From Micromonospora kangleipakensis (GTDB lineage: Bacteria > Actinomycetota > Actinomycetes > Mycobacteriales > Micromonosporaceae), in assembly GCF_004217615.1 (NCBI RefSeq), contig NZ_SHLD01000001.1, forward strand, positions 1,736,001-1,800,000: 64,000 bases of DNA. The letters run 5' to 3'. The notes under the pieces are model-generated. The model saw only the letters and a program-made list of their open reading frames with translations. It did no database searches and was not told where the DNA came from. This document shows, piece after piece, positions 16,659 through 24,762 of the stretch; position 1 is the stretch's first letter, and every line of letters starts with the position of its first letter. Made by a program: the position numbers and the translations under genes.

Positions 16659-16697
16659 AAGGGCCCGTCGCCACGTCTGTCGTGGCGACGGGCCCTT
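16659..16697. terminator. Strong hairpin terminator after ndh
   Basis: A perfect 17-bp stem (16659-16675 with 16681-16697) with a 5-nt TCTGT loop begins 13 bp after the ndh stop. No U-tract follows. Confidence 0.75.
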
Positions 16698-16814
16698 CTC
16701 GCGTCCCGGCCCGGTCACCCGGCGCGTCCCGGCCTCGGCCCGAGGTCACCGTGAGTCACGCACTCCGCCGGATCGGTCAGCGACAGGGGTCAGACGGCCG
16801 GCGGCCAGCGGTGC

Positions 16815-18659
16815 TCAGAAGCGCCAGGTCCAGGCGTCGGCGATCCGGGTGCCGGGGCCGAAGAGCTGCTCCAGCGTCCGGCGCAGGGGCTCCGCGTGCG
16901 GGGCGTCGTCGGTGAGCGCCACGCACGACGCCCCCCAGAAGCTGATGTCCCGGGCGGCCTGCTGGCGCTGCTCGTCGCCGACGGCCGCCGGGACGCCCCG
17001 CTTGGCCACGTCGGCCAGCAGCGCCGAGGTGGGTCGCTTGTAGGTGCCCATGGTGGCCGAGCCACCCCGGCCGTACGGGCCGATGAAGAAGCCCTCGGGC
17101 ATGCCGAACTGCGCGTCCGCCGCGGTTGCCCAGCGCATCGGCCAGGGGTCCTTCGGGGTGGCCGGCGGGACGGGGACCAGCACCCCGCCGGGGCGTACGC
17201 ACTGCCGCCAGTGTCCGGCGGTGACGAACTCGGGCAGCGCCGGCCGGTCGGTGGTCGGCAGCGGCGTCGGGAAGACGCTGAGCAGGGCCGCGCCGACCGC
17301 GAGGGGGACCAGCCGCCGGGCCGGGCCCCGCTCGCGCAGGGCGCGGTCCACCGCGAGCGTCAGCAGGGTGCCGGTCAGCGGCAGCAGGGCGAGGCCGAAC
17401 CGCATCGGCAGCGCGCCGTCCACCACCGGCAGGCCGGCCAGCAGGGCGTACGGGCCGGGCAGCGCGGTCCGTGCGCCGGAGATCACCAGCTCCGGGCCGA
17501 GCGACAGTACGCCCATCACCAGCGCCCCGGCGACGCAGGCGACGACCACCGGCCGGCGGCCCAGCCAGACCGCGCACGCGGCGGTGACCAGCAGCAGCGG
17601 CCAGCCGAGGAAGGTGTTGTACTCGGCCGGCCCGGTGGTCAGTCGGGACGAGGTGTCGCTGCCCAGCACCGAGAGCGGGGAGATCGTCCACCAGCTGCTC
17701 AGGTCGGCGGAGAAGTAGTGCGGGCTGAACATCCCGTCGGCGACCCCCTGCGGCCCGGTGAACTGGTACCAGAGCGGGTACGCGAGCACCAGCAGCGCCA
17801 GGCCGGCGGCGAGCAGCAACCCGCCGCCGAACGTGGGCAGGGTCCGCCGGAGCAGCGGCCGGTCGATCACCGCGTACACGACGGTCATCACCAGCAGGGT
17901 GACCGCGGCGAGGAAGAGCACCTCCTCGCCGATGAAGACCTGGACGGTGACCGCCGCGGCCAGCCCGACCGCCGAGCTGACCACCCGGCGGTGGTCCGGC
18001 CCGTCCAGGGTGCCGGCCGGGTCGGCGGCCCGGAGCAGCCGGACCACCAGCCAGACGATCACCGGGACCAGCCACTGCGCGGTCATGTGCAGGTGACTGT
18101 TGCTCTGCGAGATCATCCCCGGACCGAAGCCGCACAGTGCGGCACCGAGCCCGGCGGCGAGCCGGCGGGCTCGCAGGGTCCGGGTGAACAGCAGGTACCA
18201 GGCGGCCGCCGTGCCGACCAGGTTCCCTGCGGCCAGCAGCGCGAAGGTGACCGGCGCGCCGAGCAGCAGGGTGACCGGGGCGAGCAGCACCCCGAGCGCG
18301 ATGACCGTGGTGTTGGTCATCAGGTTGACCCCGTCCGGCGCGTTGAGCCGGTCGGTGAGCAGGCTGAAGTCGCCGAGCAGGGCCCGCGAGTCGACAGCCA
18401 GGAACCACTCGTAGAGGGTCTGGTCCTCGGGGTTGAGCGCGAGCATCCGCTGCCCGGGCGCGGGCCACAGGCCGTGGGTGAGCCAGGCCGCCAGCAGCAC
18501 GAAGAGCAGCCCGGCCAGCAGGTCCGCGCGGTGGCGGATAGCGGTGGCCAGCAGCTGGGCGGACCGGGACCGGCGGGCGACCTCCGGTTCGAGGCCTACA
18601 GCCTGGCCGGGGTCGGGCCCGGGGGCCGTACGGGCTGCGCTGGTCACGGCCTCGACCAT
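16815..18659 (-). CDS. Large polytopic membrane protein, GT-C glycosyltransferase-like
   Basis: A 614-residue protein with about 11-12 membrane helices between residues ~45 and 440 and a soluble C-terminal part of ~150 residues. The first external loop (GQRMLALNPEDQTLYEWFLA, LLTDRLNAPDGVNLMTN) is long and acidic, as in GT-C fold glycosyltransferases and YfhO-like proteins that use polyprenyl-phosphate sugars. No catalytic signature can be assigned with confidence. The C-terminus ends in WTWRF. The start ATG at 18659 follows a short acidic lead; the 90 bp between it and the tRNA hold the divergent promoters. Confidence 0.55.
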   Translation of the reverse strand: MVEAVTSAARTAPGPDPGQAVGLEPEVARRSRSAQLLATAIRHRADLLAGLLFVLLAAWLTHGLWPAPGQRMLALNPEDQTLYEWFLAVDSRALLGDFSLLTDRLNAPDGVNLMTNTTVIALGVLLAPVTLLLGAPVTFALLAAGNLVGTAAAWYLLFTRTLRARRLAAGLGAALCGFGPGMISQSNSHLHMTAQWLVPVIVWLVVRLLRAADPAGTLDGPDHRRVVSSAVGLAAAVTVQVFIGEEVLFLAAVTLLVMTVVYAVIDRPLLRRTLPTFGGGLLLAAGLALLVLAYPLWYQFTGPQGVADGMFSPHYFSADLSSWWTISPLSVLGSDTSSRLTTGPAEYNTFLGWPLLLVTAACAVWLGRRPVVVACVAGALVMGVLSLGPELVISGARTALPGPYALLAGLPVVDGALPMRFGLALLPLTGTLLTLAVDRALRERGPARRLVPLAVGAALLSVFPTPLPTTDRPALPEFVTAGHWRQCVRPGGVLVPVPPATPKDPWPMRWATAADAQFGMPEGFFIGPYGRGGSATMGTYKRPTSALLADVAKRGVPAAVGDEQRQQAARDISFWGASCVALTDDAPHAEPLRRTLEQLFGPGTRIADAWTWRF

Positions 18660-18749
18660 AGTGGCGCGACCACCACGGGGTACGCCGGGTTGGGGCGCAA
18701 CGACTACGGTGAGACTGCACCGCCGCGTGTCGACGCGCCGGTGTCACCC

Positions 18750-18830
18750 GCCCGGGTGGTGGAACGGCAGACACGGCCGCCTTAAAAGCGGCTGCCGCAA
18801 GGCGTGCGGGTTCGACCCCCGCCCCGGGCA
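18750..18830 (+). tRNA. bldA: tRNA-Leu(UAA), bldA-type
   Basis: An 81-nt class II tRNA. Acceptor stem GCCCGGG (18750-18756) pairs with CCCGGGC (18823-18829), discriminator A18830. Anticodon stem GCCGC/GCGGC (18776-18780, 18788-18792) holds loop CTTAAAA with anticodon TAA at 18783-18785. A short variable arm (GCC-GCAA-GGC) and T arm GCGGG-TTCGACC-CCCGC follow. CCA is not encoded (CCC follows the discriminator). In Streptomyces the UUA-reading tRNA is bldA, a developmental control gene. Confidence 0.9.
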
Positions 18831-18897
18831 CCCAGACTCTCAGCTTTCCCACAGCTTTGCGCCCGGCGCGGGCTGCGAGCCCCGTTTACCCTTGAGG

Positions 18898-18915
18898 GTG
18901 CACGTTCACGTGCAC
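18898..18915. promoter_or_regulatory. Inverted repeat upstream of the first Bax-inhibitor gene
   Basis: GTGCACG (18898-18904), TTCA, CGTGCAC (18909-18915): a perfect 7-bp-arm dyad ending 25 bp before the GTG start. It may be an operator or a 5'-UTR hairpin. Confidence 0.35.
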
Positions 18916-18940
18916 TGACCCCCTGAGGGAGGCCTGAGAA

Positions 18941-19786
18941 GTGAAGACCTCGAACCCGGTGCTCGCCCGGCTCGGCCAGGCGGCCGAGCGTGAGCGGGCG
19001 GCCGGGTACGCCCAGCCCGGGCCGTACGGACAGCCCGGTTACCCCCAGCAGTACCCCACCGGCGGCTACGCGCCGCCGCAGTACCCGGCGCCGAACGCCT
19101 ACCCGGCGGCGCCGCCCACCGTGACCCCGATGACCCTCGACGACGTCGTGGTCAAGACGGTCATGCTGCTCGGCATCCTCGGCGCCTCCGCCGCGGCGGC
19201 GTGGGTGCTCGTGCCCGACGCCCTGGTCGGTGTCGCCTGGATCGGCGCCGCCGTCGTCGGCCTGGTGCTCGGCCTGATCATCTCGTTCTCCCGGATGGCG
19301 AACCCGGCGCTGGTCGTGGCGTACTCGATCGTCGAGGGCGTCTTCGTCGGCATGGTCAGCAAGGCGTTCGAGTCGCTCTACGACGGCATCGTGCTCCAGG
19401 CGGTGACCGCCACCTTCGGCGTCTTCTTCCTGATGGCCGTGCTCTACAAGGCGCGCGTCATCCGGGCCACCCCGAAGTTCGTCAAGGGCATGATCGCCGT
19501 GATGGCCGGCCTCTTCGCGGTGATGCTGATCAACCTGGTGCTGGCGCTCTTCGGCGTCAACACCGGGCTGCGCGACGGCAGCCCGCTGGCCATCGGCTTC
19601 AGCCTGGTCTGCATCGTGGTCGCCTCGCTGAGCTTCGTGCTCAGCTTCCACGAGGTCGAGGAGGGCGTCCGGATGGGGCTGCCCCAGCGCTACTCCTGGA
19701 CCGCCGCCTTCGGCATCCTGGTCAGCCTGGTCTGGCTCTACCTGGAGATCCTGCGGCTGCTCAGCTACTTCCAGGGCGACGACTGA
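18941..19786 (+). CDS. Bax inhibitor-1/YccA family membrane protein (copy 1)
   Basis: A 281-residue protein with a Pro/Tyr/Gln/Gly-rich cytoplasmic N-terminus of ~60 residues and seven membrane helices in the C-terminal 220. Family features are the KTSNPVLARLG start, MTLDDVVVKTVMLLGILGA, NPALVVAYSIVEGVFVGMVS, FVKGMIAVMAGLFAVMLINL and the end LVSLVWLYLEILRLLSYF. The BI-1/YccA family includes pH-sensitive calcium leak channels; bacterial roles are mostly unknown. GTG start with a GAGGGAGG box. It is paralogous to the gene that follows. Confidence 0.9.
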   Translation: MKTSNPVLARLGQAAERERAAGYAQPGPYGQPGYPQQYPTGGYAPPQYPAPNAYPAAPPTVTPMTLDDVVVKTVMLLGILGASAAAAWVLVPDALVGVAWIGAAVVGLVLGLIISFSRMANPALVVAYSIVEGVFVGMVSKAFESLYDGIVLQAVTATFGVFFLMAVLYKARVIRATPKFVKGMIAVMAGLFAVMLINLVLALFGVNTGLRDGSPLAIGFSLVCIVVASLSFVLSFHEVEEGVRMGLPQRYSWTAAFGILVSLVWLYLEILRLLSYFQGDD

Positions 19787-19807
19787 CCGCGCCCGCCGCA
19801 CGAGCTC

Positions 19808-19841
19808 GGCGCCCGCCTCCGCGACAGCGGCGGCGGGCGCC
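19808..19841 (+). terminator. Rho-independent terminator after Bax-inhibitor copy 1
   Basis: GGCGCCCGCC (19808-19817) pairs with GGCGGGCGCC (19832-19841), followed by GTCGTTTTC. The T-run supports a true intrinsic terminator, so the two paralogues are probably separately transcribed. Confidence 0.75.
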
Positions 19842-19913
19842 GTCGTTTTCCCGCCGCCGCCGGGCCGCCCGGGGCAGAGTGGGACCCGGGGGTACGTCGG
19901 CGAGGAGGTCGCG

Positions 19914-20672
19914 GTGCGGAGTGCCAATCCGGTGCTGACCCGACTGGACGACGTCGGCCGGACCGAACGCCAGGTGCTCGGGGTCGGTGCCGCCGAGGCG
20001 ATGACCGTGGACGACGTGGTCACCCGGACGACCGGCCTGCTGCTGCTCACCGGCGTCACCGCGGCGGTCGCCTGGGTGGTGTTCCCGCAGGCGGTGTGGC
20101 TCCCGGCGGCGCTGGCCGGGAGCGCGCTCGCCGGGCTGGTGCTGGTGCTGGTCATCTCGCTGAAGCAGATCACCAACCCGCTGCCCATCGCGGCGTACGC
20201 GGTGCTCCAGGGCCTGCTGCTCGGCGTGGCCAGCCGGGCCTTCGAACTGATCTACCCCGGCATCGTGGTGCAGGCGGTGGTCGGCACGTTCGGCGTCTTC
20301 CTTGGCATGGCACTGCTCTACCGGGCCCGGCTGATCCGGGCCACCCCGCGGCTGGCCCGGCTGGTCGTCGGGGCGCTGCTCGGCATCGTCGCGCTCAGCC
20401 TGGTCAACCTGGTGGCCTACCTGCTCACCGGCCGGCAGGGGCTGGAGGCGTACAGCCTCACCGCCGAGGTCGGCTGGCTGCCGTACGTCATCTCCGGGGT
20501 GGCGATCATCGCCGGGGCGTTCAGCTTCATCCTCGACTTCGACCTGGTCGAGCGATCGGTCCGCGCCGGCCTGCCCCGCCGGTACGCCTGGTTCTGCGCG
20601 TTCGGCCTGCTGGTCGGGTTGATCTTCCTGTACTGGCAGATCCTGCGCCTGCTCAGCTACCTGCGCCGGTGA
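19914..20672 (+). CDS. Bax inhibitor-1/YccA family membrane protein (copy 2)
   Basis: A 252-residue paralogue of the preceding gene, with only a ~30-residue N-terminal tail (RSANPVLTRLDDVGRTERQV) in place of the Pro-rich extension. The same seven-helix pattern and motifs are present: MTVDDVVTRTTGLLLLTG, QITNPLPIAAYAVLQGLLLG, SRAFELIYPGIVVQAVVG, and the terminal ILRLLSYL. The GTG start lies downstream of a terminator, so it should have its own promoter within 19842-19913. Specific function unknown. Confidence 0.88.
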   Translation: MRSANPVLTRLDDVGRTERQVLGVGAAEAMTVDDVVTRTTGLLLLTGVTAAVAWVVFPQAVWLPAALAGSALAGLVLVLVISLKQITNPLPIAAYAVLQGLLLGVASRAFELIYPGIVVQAVVGTFGVFLGMALLYRARLIRATPRLARLVVGALLGIVALSLVNLVAYLLTGRQGLEAYSLTAEVGWLPYVISGVAIIAGAFSFILDFDLVERSVRAGLPRRYAWFCAFGLLVGLIFLYWQILRLLSYLRR

Positions 20673-20700
20673 CCCGCGGCCCCTCGTAGACTCGGCGGCG

Positions 20701-21021
20701 ATGAGCGCAGCGGAGTTGGACCGGGCGGTGGAGCTGCTGGTCCGTCAGGTCGGTCACTGGCAGCAGCCCCGGTGGTCGGCGGCGGCCGAGGGCGGCAACG
20801 TGTCCCGGGCCGCCCTGGTGCACAAGCTGGTGCAGGAGATCGCCAACCTGGCGGCGGACGCGGAGGGAGAGCCGCGGCGGGACGTACCCCGGTTGGCCAA
20901 CGACCTGGTGCTGCCCGACCAGCTCCGGGTGGTCGCGGCCGATCTGCTGGCGGCCGGCCCGCCGGAGGCGGTGCTCACCCGGGCCGCCGAGGCGGTCACC
21001 GCGACCCGCTCGGCGCTCTGA
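20701..21021 (+). CDS. Small conserved hypothetical protein
   Basis: A 106-residue, mostly helical, soluble protein that I do not recognise as a named family. It starts with the ATG at 20701, 28 bp after the Bax-inhibitor copy 2, and has a short amphipathic pattern: ELDRAVELLVRQVGHWQQPR, a VSRAALVHKLVQEIANLAADA helix and a C-terminal QLRVVAADLLAAGPPEAVL segment. Codon use matches its neighbours, so it is probably expressed. The convergent CYTH/CHAD gene ends 24 bp away. Confidence 0.6.
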   Translation: MSAAELDRAVELLVRQVGHWQQPRWSAAAEGGNVSRAALVHKLVQEIANLAADAEGEPRRDVPRLANDLVLPDQLRVVAADLLAAGPPEAVLTRAAEAVTATRSAL

Positions 21022-21045
21022 CGGCGGCGCGACGCGCGCGGCGGC

Positions 21046-22539
21046 TCAGCGCTTGAGCCAGCGCCGCACCTTCCGCCGCCGGGCCCGGTCGCGGGCCCGG
21101 GCGGCGGCCCGCACGTCCCGGCCGGCCGCCGCGGCCTGCCGCGCATGCAGGATGCCGTACGTGAAGGTGTTCTCGCCGTCGGCGTACGCGCGCAGCGCCT
21201 GCCGCCGCAGCACCTCGCGGGTGACCACCGAGTCCTGGTGCGTGCCGAGCAGGTCCTGCAGGTCCTTGAGCCGGTCCACCAGCCTGCCGGCCGGCTTCCC
21301 GACCGCCGGCTCGCGGACCTCGACGGCGTACCGGGCCGTCTTGTCCGCCTTCCGCGCCTCGTGCAGCGCGACGTCCTCGGCCGCGCCGGTCGGGTGGTCG
21401 CCGGCGAGGGCTTGGTCCAGCCGGTCGTCCGCCCGGGTCACCGCCCGGCGGACCCGCCGGGCGACCCACCGCGCGTCGACCGTCCGCGCGGTCGGCCCCT
21501 CCAGCAGCGCGTCCAGCCGGGCCAGCAGGCCGGTGTACCGGTCGGAGCCGAGCGCCGCGCGCAGCTCGTCCAGGGCGGTTGCCAGGTCGGCGGCGAACCG
21601 GGCGGAGATCCGCGCCGCGACCGGGCCGAGCACCAGGTCGGCGGGTTCGGCGTGGACCGCGTCGGTGAGCCGGGCCGCCATCACCTGGGTGTCACGGACC
21701 GGCCCGAGCTGGGCGCCGAGCCAGCGCAGCTCGGCCCGCACCCACTCGCTCTCCCGGCGGTCCCACAGCCCGCGGAAGGTCCGCAGGGTGGACCGCAGCC
21801 GGCGGACGGCGACCCGCATGTCGTGCACCGCGTCCTCGACGCCGCCGATCGCGCCGGGGTGGTTGGCGATCAGCACGTCGCGTTGGGCGAGGGCGTAGTC
21901 GAGGACGGGCGCGGCGCCGGGTTCGGGGGCGGTCGCCGGGACGGCGAGCCGGGTGGCCAGCGCCCGGTGCGACTTGGAGACCGGCACCGGGCGGGCGCCG
22001 GCCGCGCGCAGCCGGTCGTCCACCGCGTCGAGCAGCGCGTCGTCGCCGTCGACCAGTTCGACCTCGATCTCCCGCCAGGCCTGCCGCTCGCCGGTGACCA
22101 GGTCACGTCCCTCGACGGTGTCCTCGGCGACCTCGGCCAGCACCCGGCCCCGCCCGTCGAGCAGCCGGCGCTCGATCCGTCGGGTGGTGATTCGCGCCGC
22201 CGGGGCCACCGGCTGCCCCCGGGACGCGGCCCGGAAGAGCGCGACCAGCTCCGCCGGCGGGGCGTCGTCGTCCGCCCCGGCGGGGAACTGGTACTCGGTC
22301 CGGTCGCCGCCGGCCGAGCCGACCTTCAGGTGCCAGCCCGCGTCGTGCCCGCCGGTACGCCGGCGCAGCGCGAACCCGCCGCGGGCCAGCCGGAGGTCGG
22401 CGGTGTCCAGGTAGACCGCGTCGAGGTCGAAGGCGGTGGCGTCCGACGTGGTCGTGACGCCACCGCACCCCGTCAGGTCCGGCAGCCGGAATCCCTCGTC
22501 CGCGGAGTACTTGCGCTCCCGTTCCACCACCGTCGCCAT
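21046..22539 (-). CDS. CYTH and CHAD domain-containing protein
   Basis: A 497-residue protein. Residues 1-~200 are a CYTH domain with the ExExK metal/triphosphate signature at 6-10 (VVERERKYSA) and later basic/acidic strands (GFALRRRTGG, GWHLKVG, ITTRRIERRLL). Residues ~220-490 are a CHAD domain: VHDMRVAVRRLRSTLRTFRG, an all-helical, His/Arg-rich unit that binds polyphosphate. CYTH-CHAD fusions are linked to inorganic polyphosphate or triphosphate metabolism, which fits the ppx gene elsewhere in the window only loosely. The ATG at 22539 begins the CYTH signature; longer starts add an unconserved stretch. Confidence 0.9.
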   Translation of the reverse strand: MATVVERERKYSADEGFRLPDLTGCGGVTTTSDATAFDLDAVYLDTADLRLARGGFALRRRTGGHDAGWHLKVGSAGGDRTEYQFPAGADDDAPPAELVALFRAASRGQPVAPAARITTRRIERRLLDGRGRVLAEVAEDTVEGRDLVTGERQAWREIEVELVDGDDALLDAVDDRLRAAGARPVPVSKSHRALATRLAVPATAPEPGAAPVLDYALAQRDVLIANHPGAIGGVEDAVHDMRVAVRRLRSTLRTFRGLWDRRESEWVRAELRWLGAQLGPVRDTQVMAARLTDAVHAEPADLVLGPVAARISARFAADLATALDELRAALGSDRYTGLLARLDALLEGPTARTVDARWVARRVRRAVTRADDRLDQALAGDHPTGAAEDVALHEARKADKTARYAVEVREPAVGKPAGRLVDRLKDLQDLLGTHQDSVVTREVLRRQALRAYADGENTFTYGILHARQAAAAGRDVRAAARARDRARRRKVRRWLKR

Positions 22540-22579
22540 GAGGGATCGGTACCCGGACACGGGAGCGCCGAATCGGGCC

Positions 22580-23842
22580 TCAGCACAGCCGTTCGAGCAC
22601 CATCGCCATGCCCTGGCCGCCACCGACGCACATGGTCTCCAGACCGATGGTCTTGTCGTGCCACTCCAGGGCGTTGAGCAGGGTGCCGGTGATCCGGGCG
22701 CCGGTCATGCCGAACGGGTGCCCGACGGCGATCGCGCCGCCCATCACGTTCAGCTTCTCCTCGGGGATGCCGAGCTGCCGGTAGGAGGGGATCACCTGGG
22801 CGGCGAACGCCTCGTTGATCTCGACCAGGTCGACGTCGTCGATGGTCATCCCGGCCCGCTTCAGGGCCTGCTTGGAGGCCTCGACCGGGCCCAGGCCCAT
22901 GATCTCCGGCGACAGCGCGGTGACGCCGGTCGACACGATCCGGGCCAGCGGGGTGAGCCCGAGGTCCTGCGCCCGCTGGGCGCTCATGATCACCACGGCG
23001 GCGGCGCCGTCGTTGAGCGGGCAGCAGTTGCCGGCGGTGATCCGGCCGTCCGGGCGGAAGACCGGCTTCAGGCCGGAGACCGCCTCCAGGGTCACCCCGG
23101 GGCGCGGCCCGTCGTCGCCGCTGACGACGGTGCCGTCCGGCGTGGTGACCGGGGTGATCTCACGGGCCCAGAAGCCGTCGGCGATCGCCTTCTCGGCCAG
23201 GTTCTGGCTGCGGACGCCGAAGGCGTCCATGTCCTCGCGGGTGACGTCGTACACCTGGGCGAGGTTCTCCGCGGTCTGCCCCATGGTCAGGTAGATGTCG
23301 GGGAGCTGGCCGTCCTCCCGCGGGTCGGTCCACACCTCGGCGCCACCCTGCGCGCGGGCCTTCGACCGCTCGTGGGCCGCCGCGAAGCGCGGGTTCTCCC
23401 AACCGCCGCCGACCAGCGCCTGCGCCTCCGGCGGCAGGGTGTCGGAGTTGCCCCGGGCGTACCGGGAGACCATCTCGACGCCGGCGGAGATGAAGACGTC
23501 GCCCTCGCCGGCTCGGATCGCGTGCATCGCCATCCGGGTGGTCTGCAGCGAGGAGGCGCAGTAGCGGGTCAGGGTGGCGCCCGGCAGGCCGTCGAGGCCC
23601 ATCAGGGTGGCGACCACCCGGGCCATGTTGAAGCCCTGCTCGCCGCCGGGTAGGCCGCAGCCCAGGTAGAGGTCGTCGATCTCGGCCGGGTCGAGCCCGG
23701 GAACCTTGGCCAGGGCGGCCTGGACGATGGTCGCGGCGAGGTCGTCCGAGCGGACGTCACGGAGCGAACCCTTGAACGCGCGGCCGATGGGGGACCGGGC
23801 GGTGGCGACGATGACGGCGTCGCGGGACGACTCAATCGGCAT
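22580..23842 (-). CDS. fadA: Acetyl-CoA C-acyltransferase (thiolase, FadA type)
   Basis: A 420-residue thiolase that cleaves 3-ketoacyl-CoA in beta-oxidation or condenses acyl-CoAs. The acyl-accepting Cys is C95 in [10 protein letters not shown]. The C-terminal catalytic residues are seen as [12 protein letters not shown] (His) and [12 protein letters not shown] (Cys). Length and the [19 protein letters not shown] start match the long actinobacterial FadA group. In Mycobacterium the equivalent fadA3 precedes an SGNH gene and cbs, the same order as here. A GTTA-N9-TAAC dyad lies just upstream of the start. Confidence 0.93.
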   Translation of the reverse strand: MPIESSRDAVIVATARSPIGRAFKGSLRDVRSDDLAATIVQAALAKVPGLDPAEIDDLYLGCGLPGGEQGFNMARVVATLMGLDGLPGATLTRYCASSLQTTRMAMHAIRAGEGDVFISAGVEMVSRYARGNSDTLPPEAQALVGGGWENPRFAAAHERSKARAQGGAEVWTDPREDGQLPDIYLTMGQTAENLAQVYDVTREDMDAFGVRSQNLAEKAIADGFWAREITPVTTPDGTVVSGDDGPRPGVTLEAVSGLKPVFRPDGRITAGNCCPLNDGAAAVVIMSAQRAQDLGLTPLARIVSTGVTALSPEIMGLGPVEASKQALKRAGMTIDDVDLVEINEAFAAQVIPSYRQLGIPEEKLNVMGGAIAVGHPFGMTGARITGTLLNALEWHDKTIGLETMCVGGGQGMAMVLERLC

Positions 23843-23849
23843 GAACCAA

Positions 23850-23866
23850 CGTTAACCCGCGAGTAA
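23850..23866. promoter_or_regulatory. Candidate operator upstream of the thiolase gene
   Basis: GTTAACCCGCGAGTAAC has 4-bp outer arms (GTTA/TAAC) around 9 bp, about 10 bp upstream of the fadA start. The size and place suit a TetR-type fatty-acid regulator, but no regulator gene is adjacent. Confidence 0.35.
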
Positions 23867-23918
23867 CTTGACGCGGAAGAAGCCCGCCCGGCGGGAAATG
23901 TCACCCCCGCCGGGGCGG

Positions 23919-24716
23919 TCAGTGGTGGCGGGAGGCGACCGCCGCGGCGGCGGAGACGGCCGGCAGGAGGGCGTGCGCCCAGACCCGGTAGCCGTCGGCG
24001 GAGGGGTGGTAGCCGTCGTGGCAGAGCGTTCCCGCGTCGGCCCGGAACACGGGCCCGGTCTCGGTGGCCAGGTCGACCACGCTGCCGCCCGCGTCCAGCA
24101 CGGCCGTCGTCTGGGTCCGGGCGACCCGCCGCCCGGACCAGCCGAGCACCTGCCGCAGCGGGGAGGCCACCGCGCGGACCGCGCCGAGGTCGGGGCAGGT
24201 GCCCACGACCACCTCGACGTGCGCCTCGCGCAGCCGGCGCACCGCCGCGGCGAGGTAGGCCGCCGCGTCGGCCGGCCGGGTCATCGTGGTGGCGTCGTTG
24301 GCGCCGACCAGGATCAACGCCACGTCGGGGCGCTCGCCCAGCAGCGCCCGGGCCACCTGGGTGGCCAGGTCCGTCGAGCGGGAGCCGGCGACGCCGACGC
24401 TGGAGAGGTGCACCTGCCAGCCGGTCGGGCCCTCGGCGAGCAGGTGGGCCAGCTGCCCGCCGACGGTCTCCTCGAAGCGTTCCACCCCGACGCCGAGCGC
24501 CGAGGAGTCGCCGAGCAGCACCAGGCGCAGCGGTGGCGCGCCCGCGCGGCCGACCGTGGCGCGCAGGGCGAGGCCCAGCTCCGGCTGGGCGTACCGGCGG
24601 TTACGGGCGGCGATGGCCTGGCCGGCGAGGACGGCGGCCCCGCCCACCGTGCCGGCGACGAGCGAGAGCGCCGCGGCCCGACCCAGCCGGAACGCGAGCT
24701 CGTGGTGCTCGGTCAT
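23919..24716 (-). CDS. SGNH/GDSL hydrolase family protein (copy 1)
   Basis: A 265-residue esterase/lipase-type enzyme. One N-terminal hydrophobic segment (~14-33, LSLVAGTVGGAAVLAGQ) may anchor or export it. SGNH blocks: block I LRLVLLGDSSALGVG (Ser), block II region SSVGVAGS (Gly), block III VGANDATT (Asn) and block V YHPSADGY (Asp/His). It is a tandem paralogue of the next minus-strand gene. In Mycobacterium a single homologue (Rv1075c) sits in the same place, described as a GDSL esterase. Substrate unknown. Confidence 0.85.
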   Translation of the reverse strand: MTEHHELAFRLGRAAALSLVAGTVGGAAVLAGQAIAARNRRYAQPELGLALRATVGRAGAPPLRLVLLGDSSALGVGVERFEETVGGQLAHLLAEGPTGWQVHLSSVGVAGSRSTDLATQVARALLGERPDVALILVGANDATTMTRPADAAAYLAAAVRRLREAHVEVVVGTCPDLGAVRAVASPLRQVLGWSGRRVARTQTTAVLDAGGSVVDLATETGPVFRADAGTLCHDGYHPSADGYRVWAHALLPAVSAAAAVASRHH

Positions 24717-24762
24717 GCCGTCACCTCCCTGCGGTCGACGGCACCCGTGCCGGTCAGCTCGC

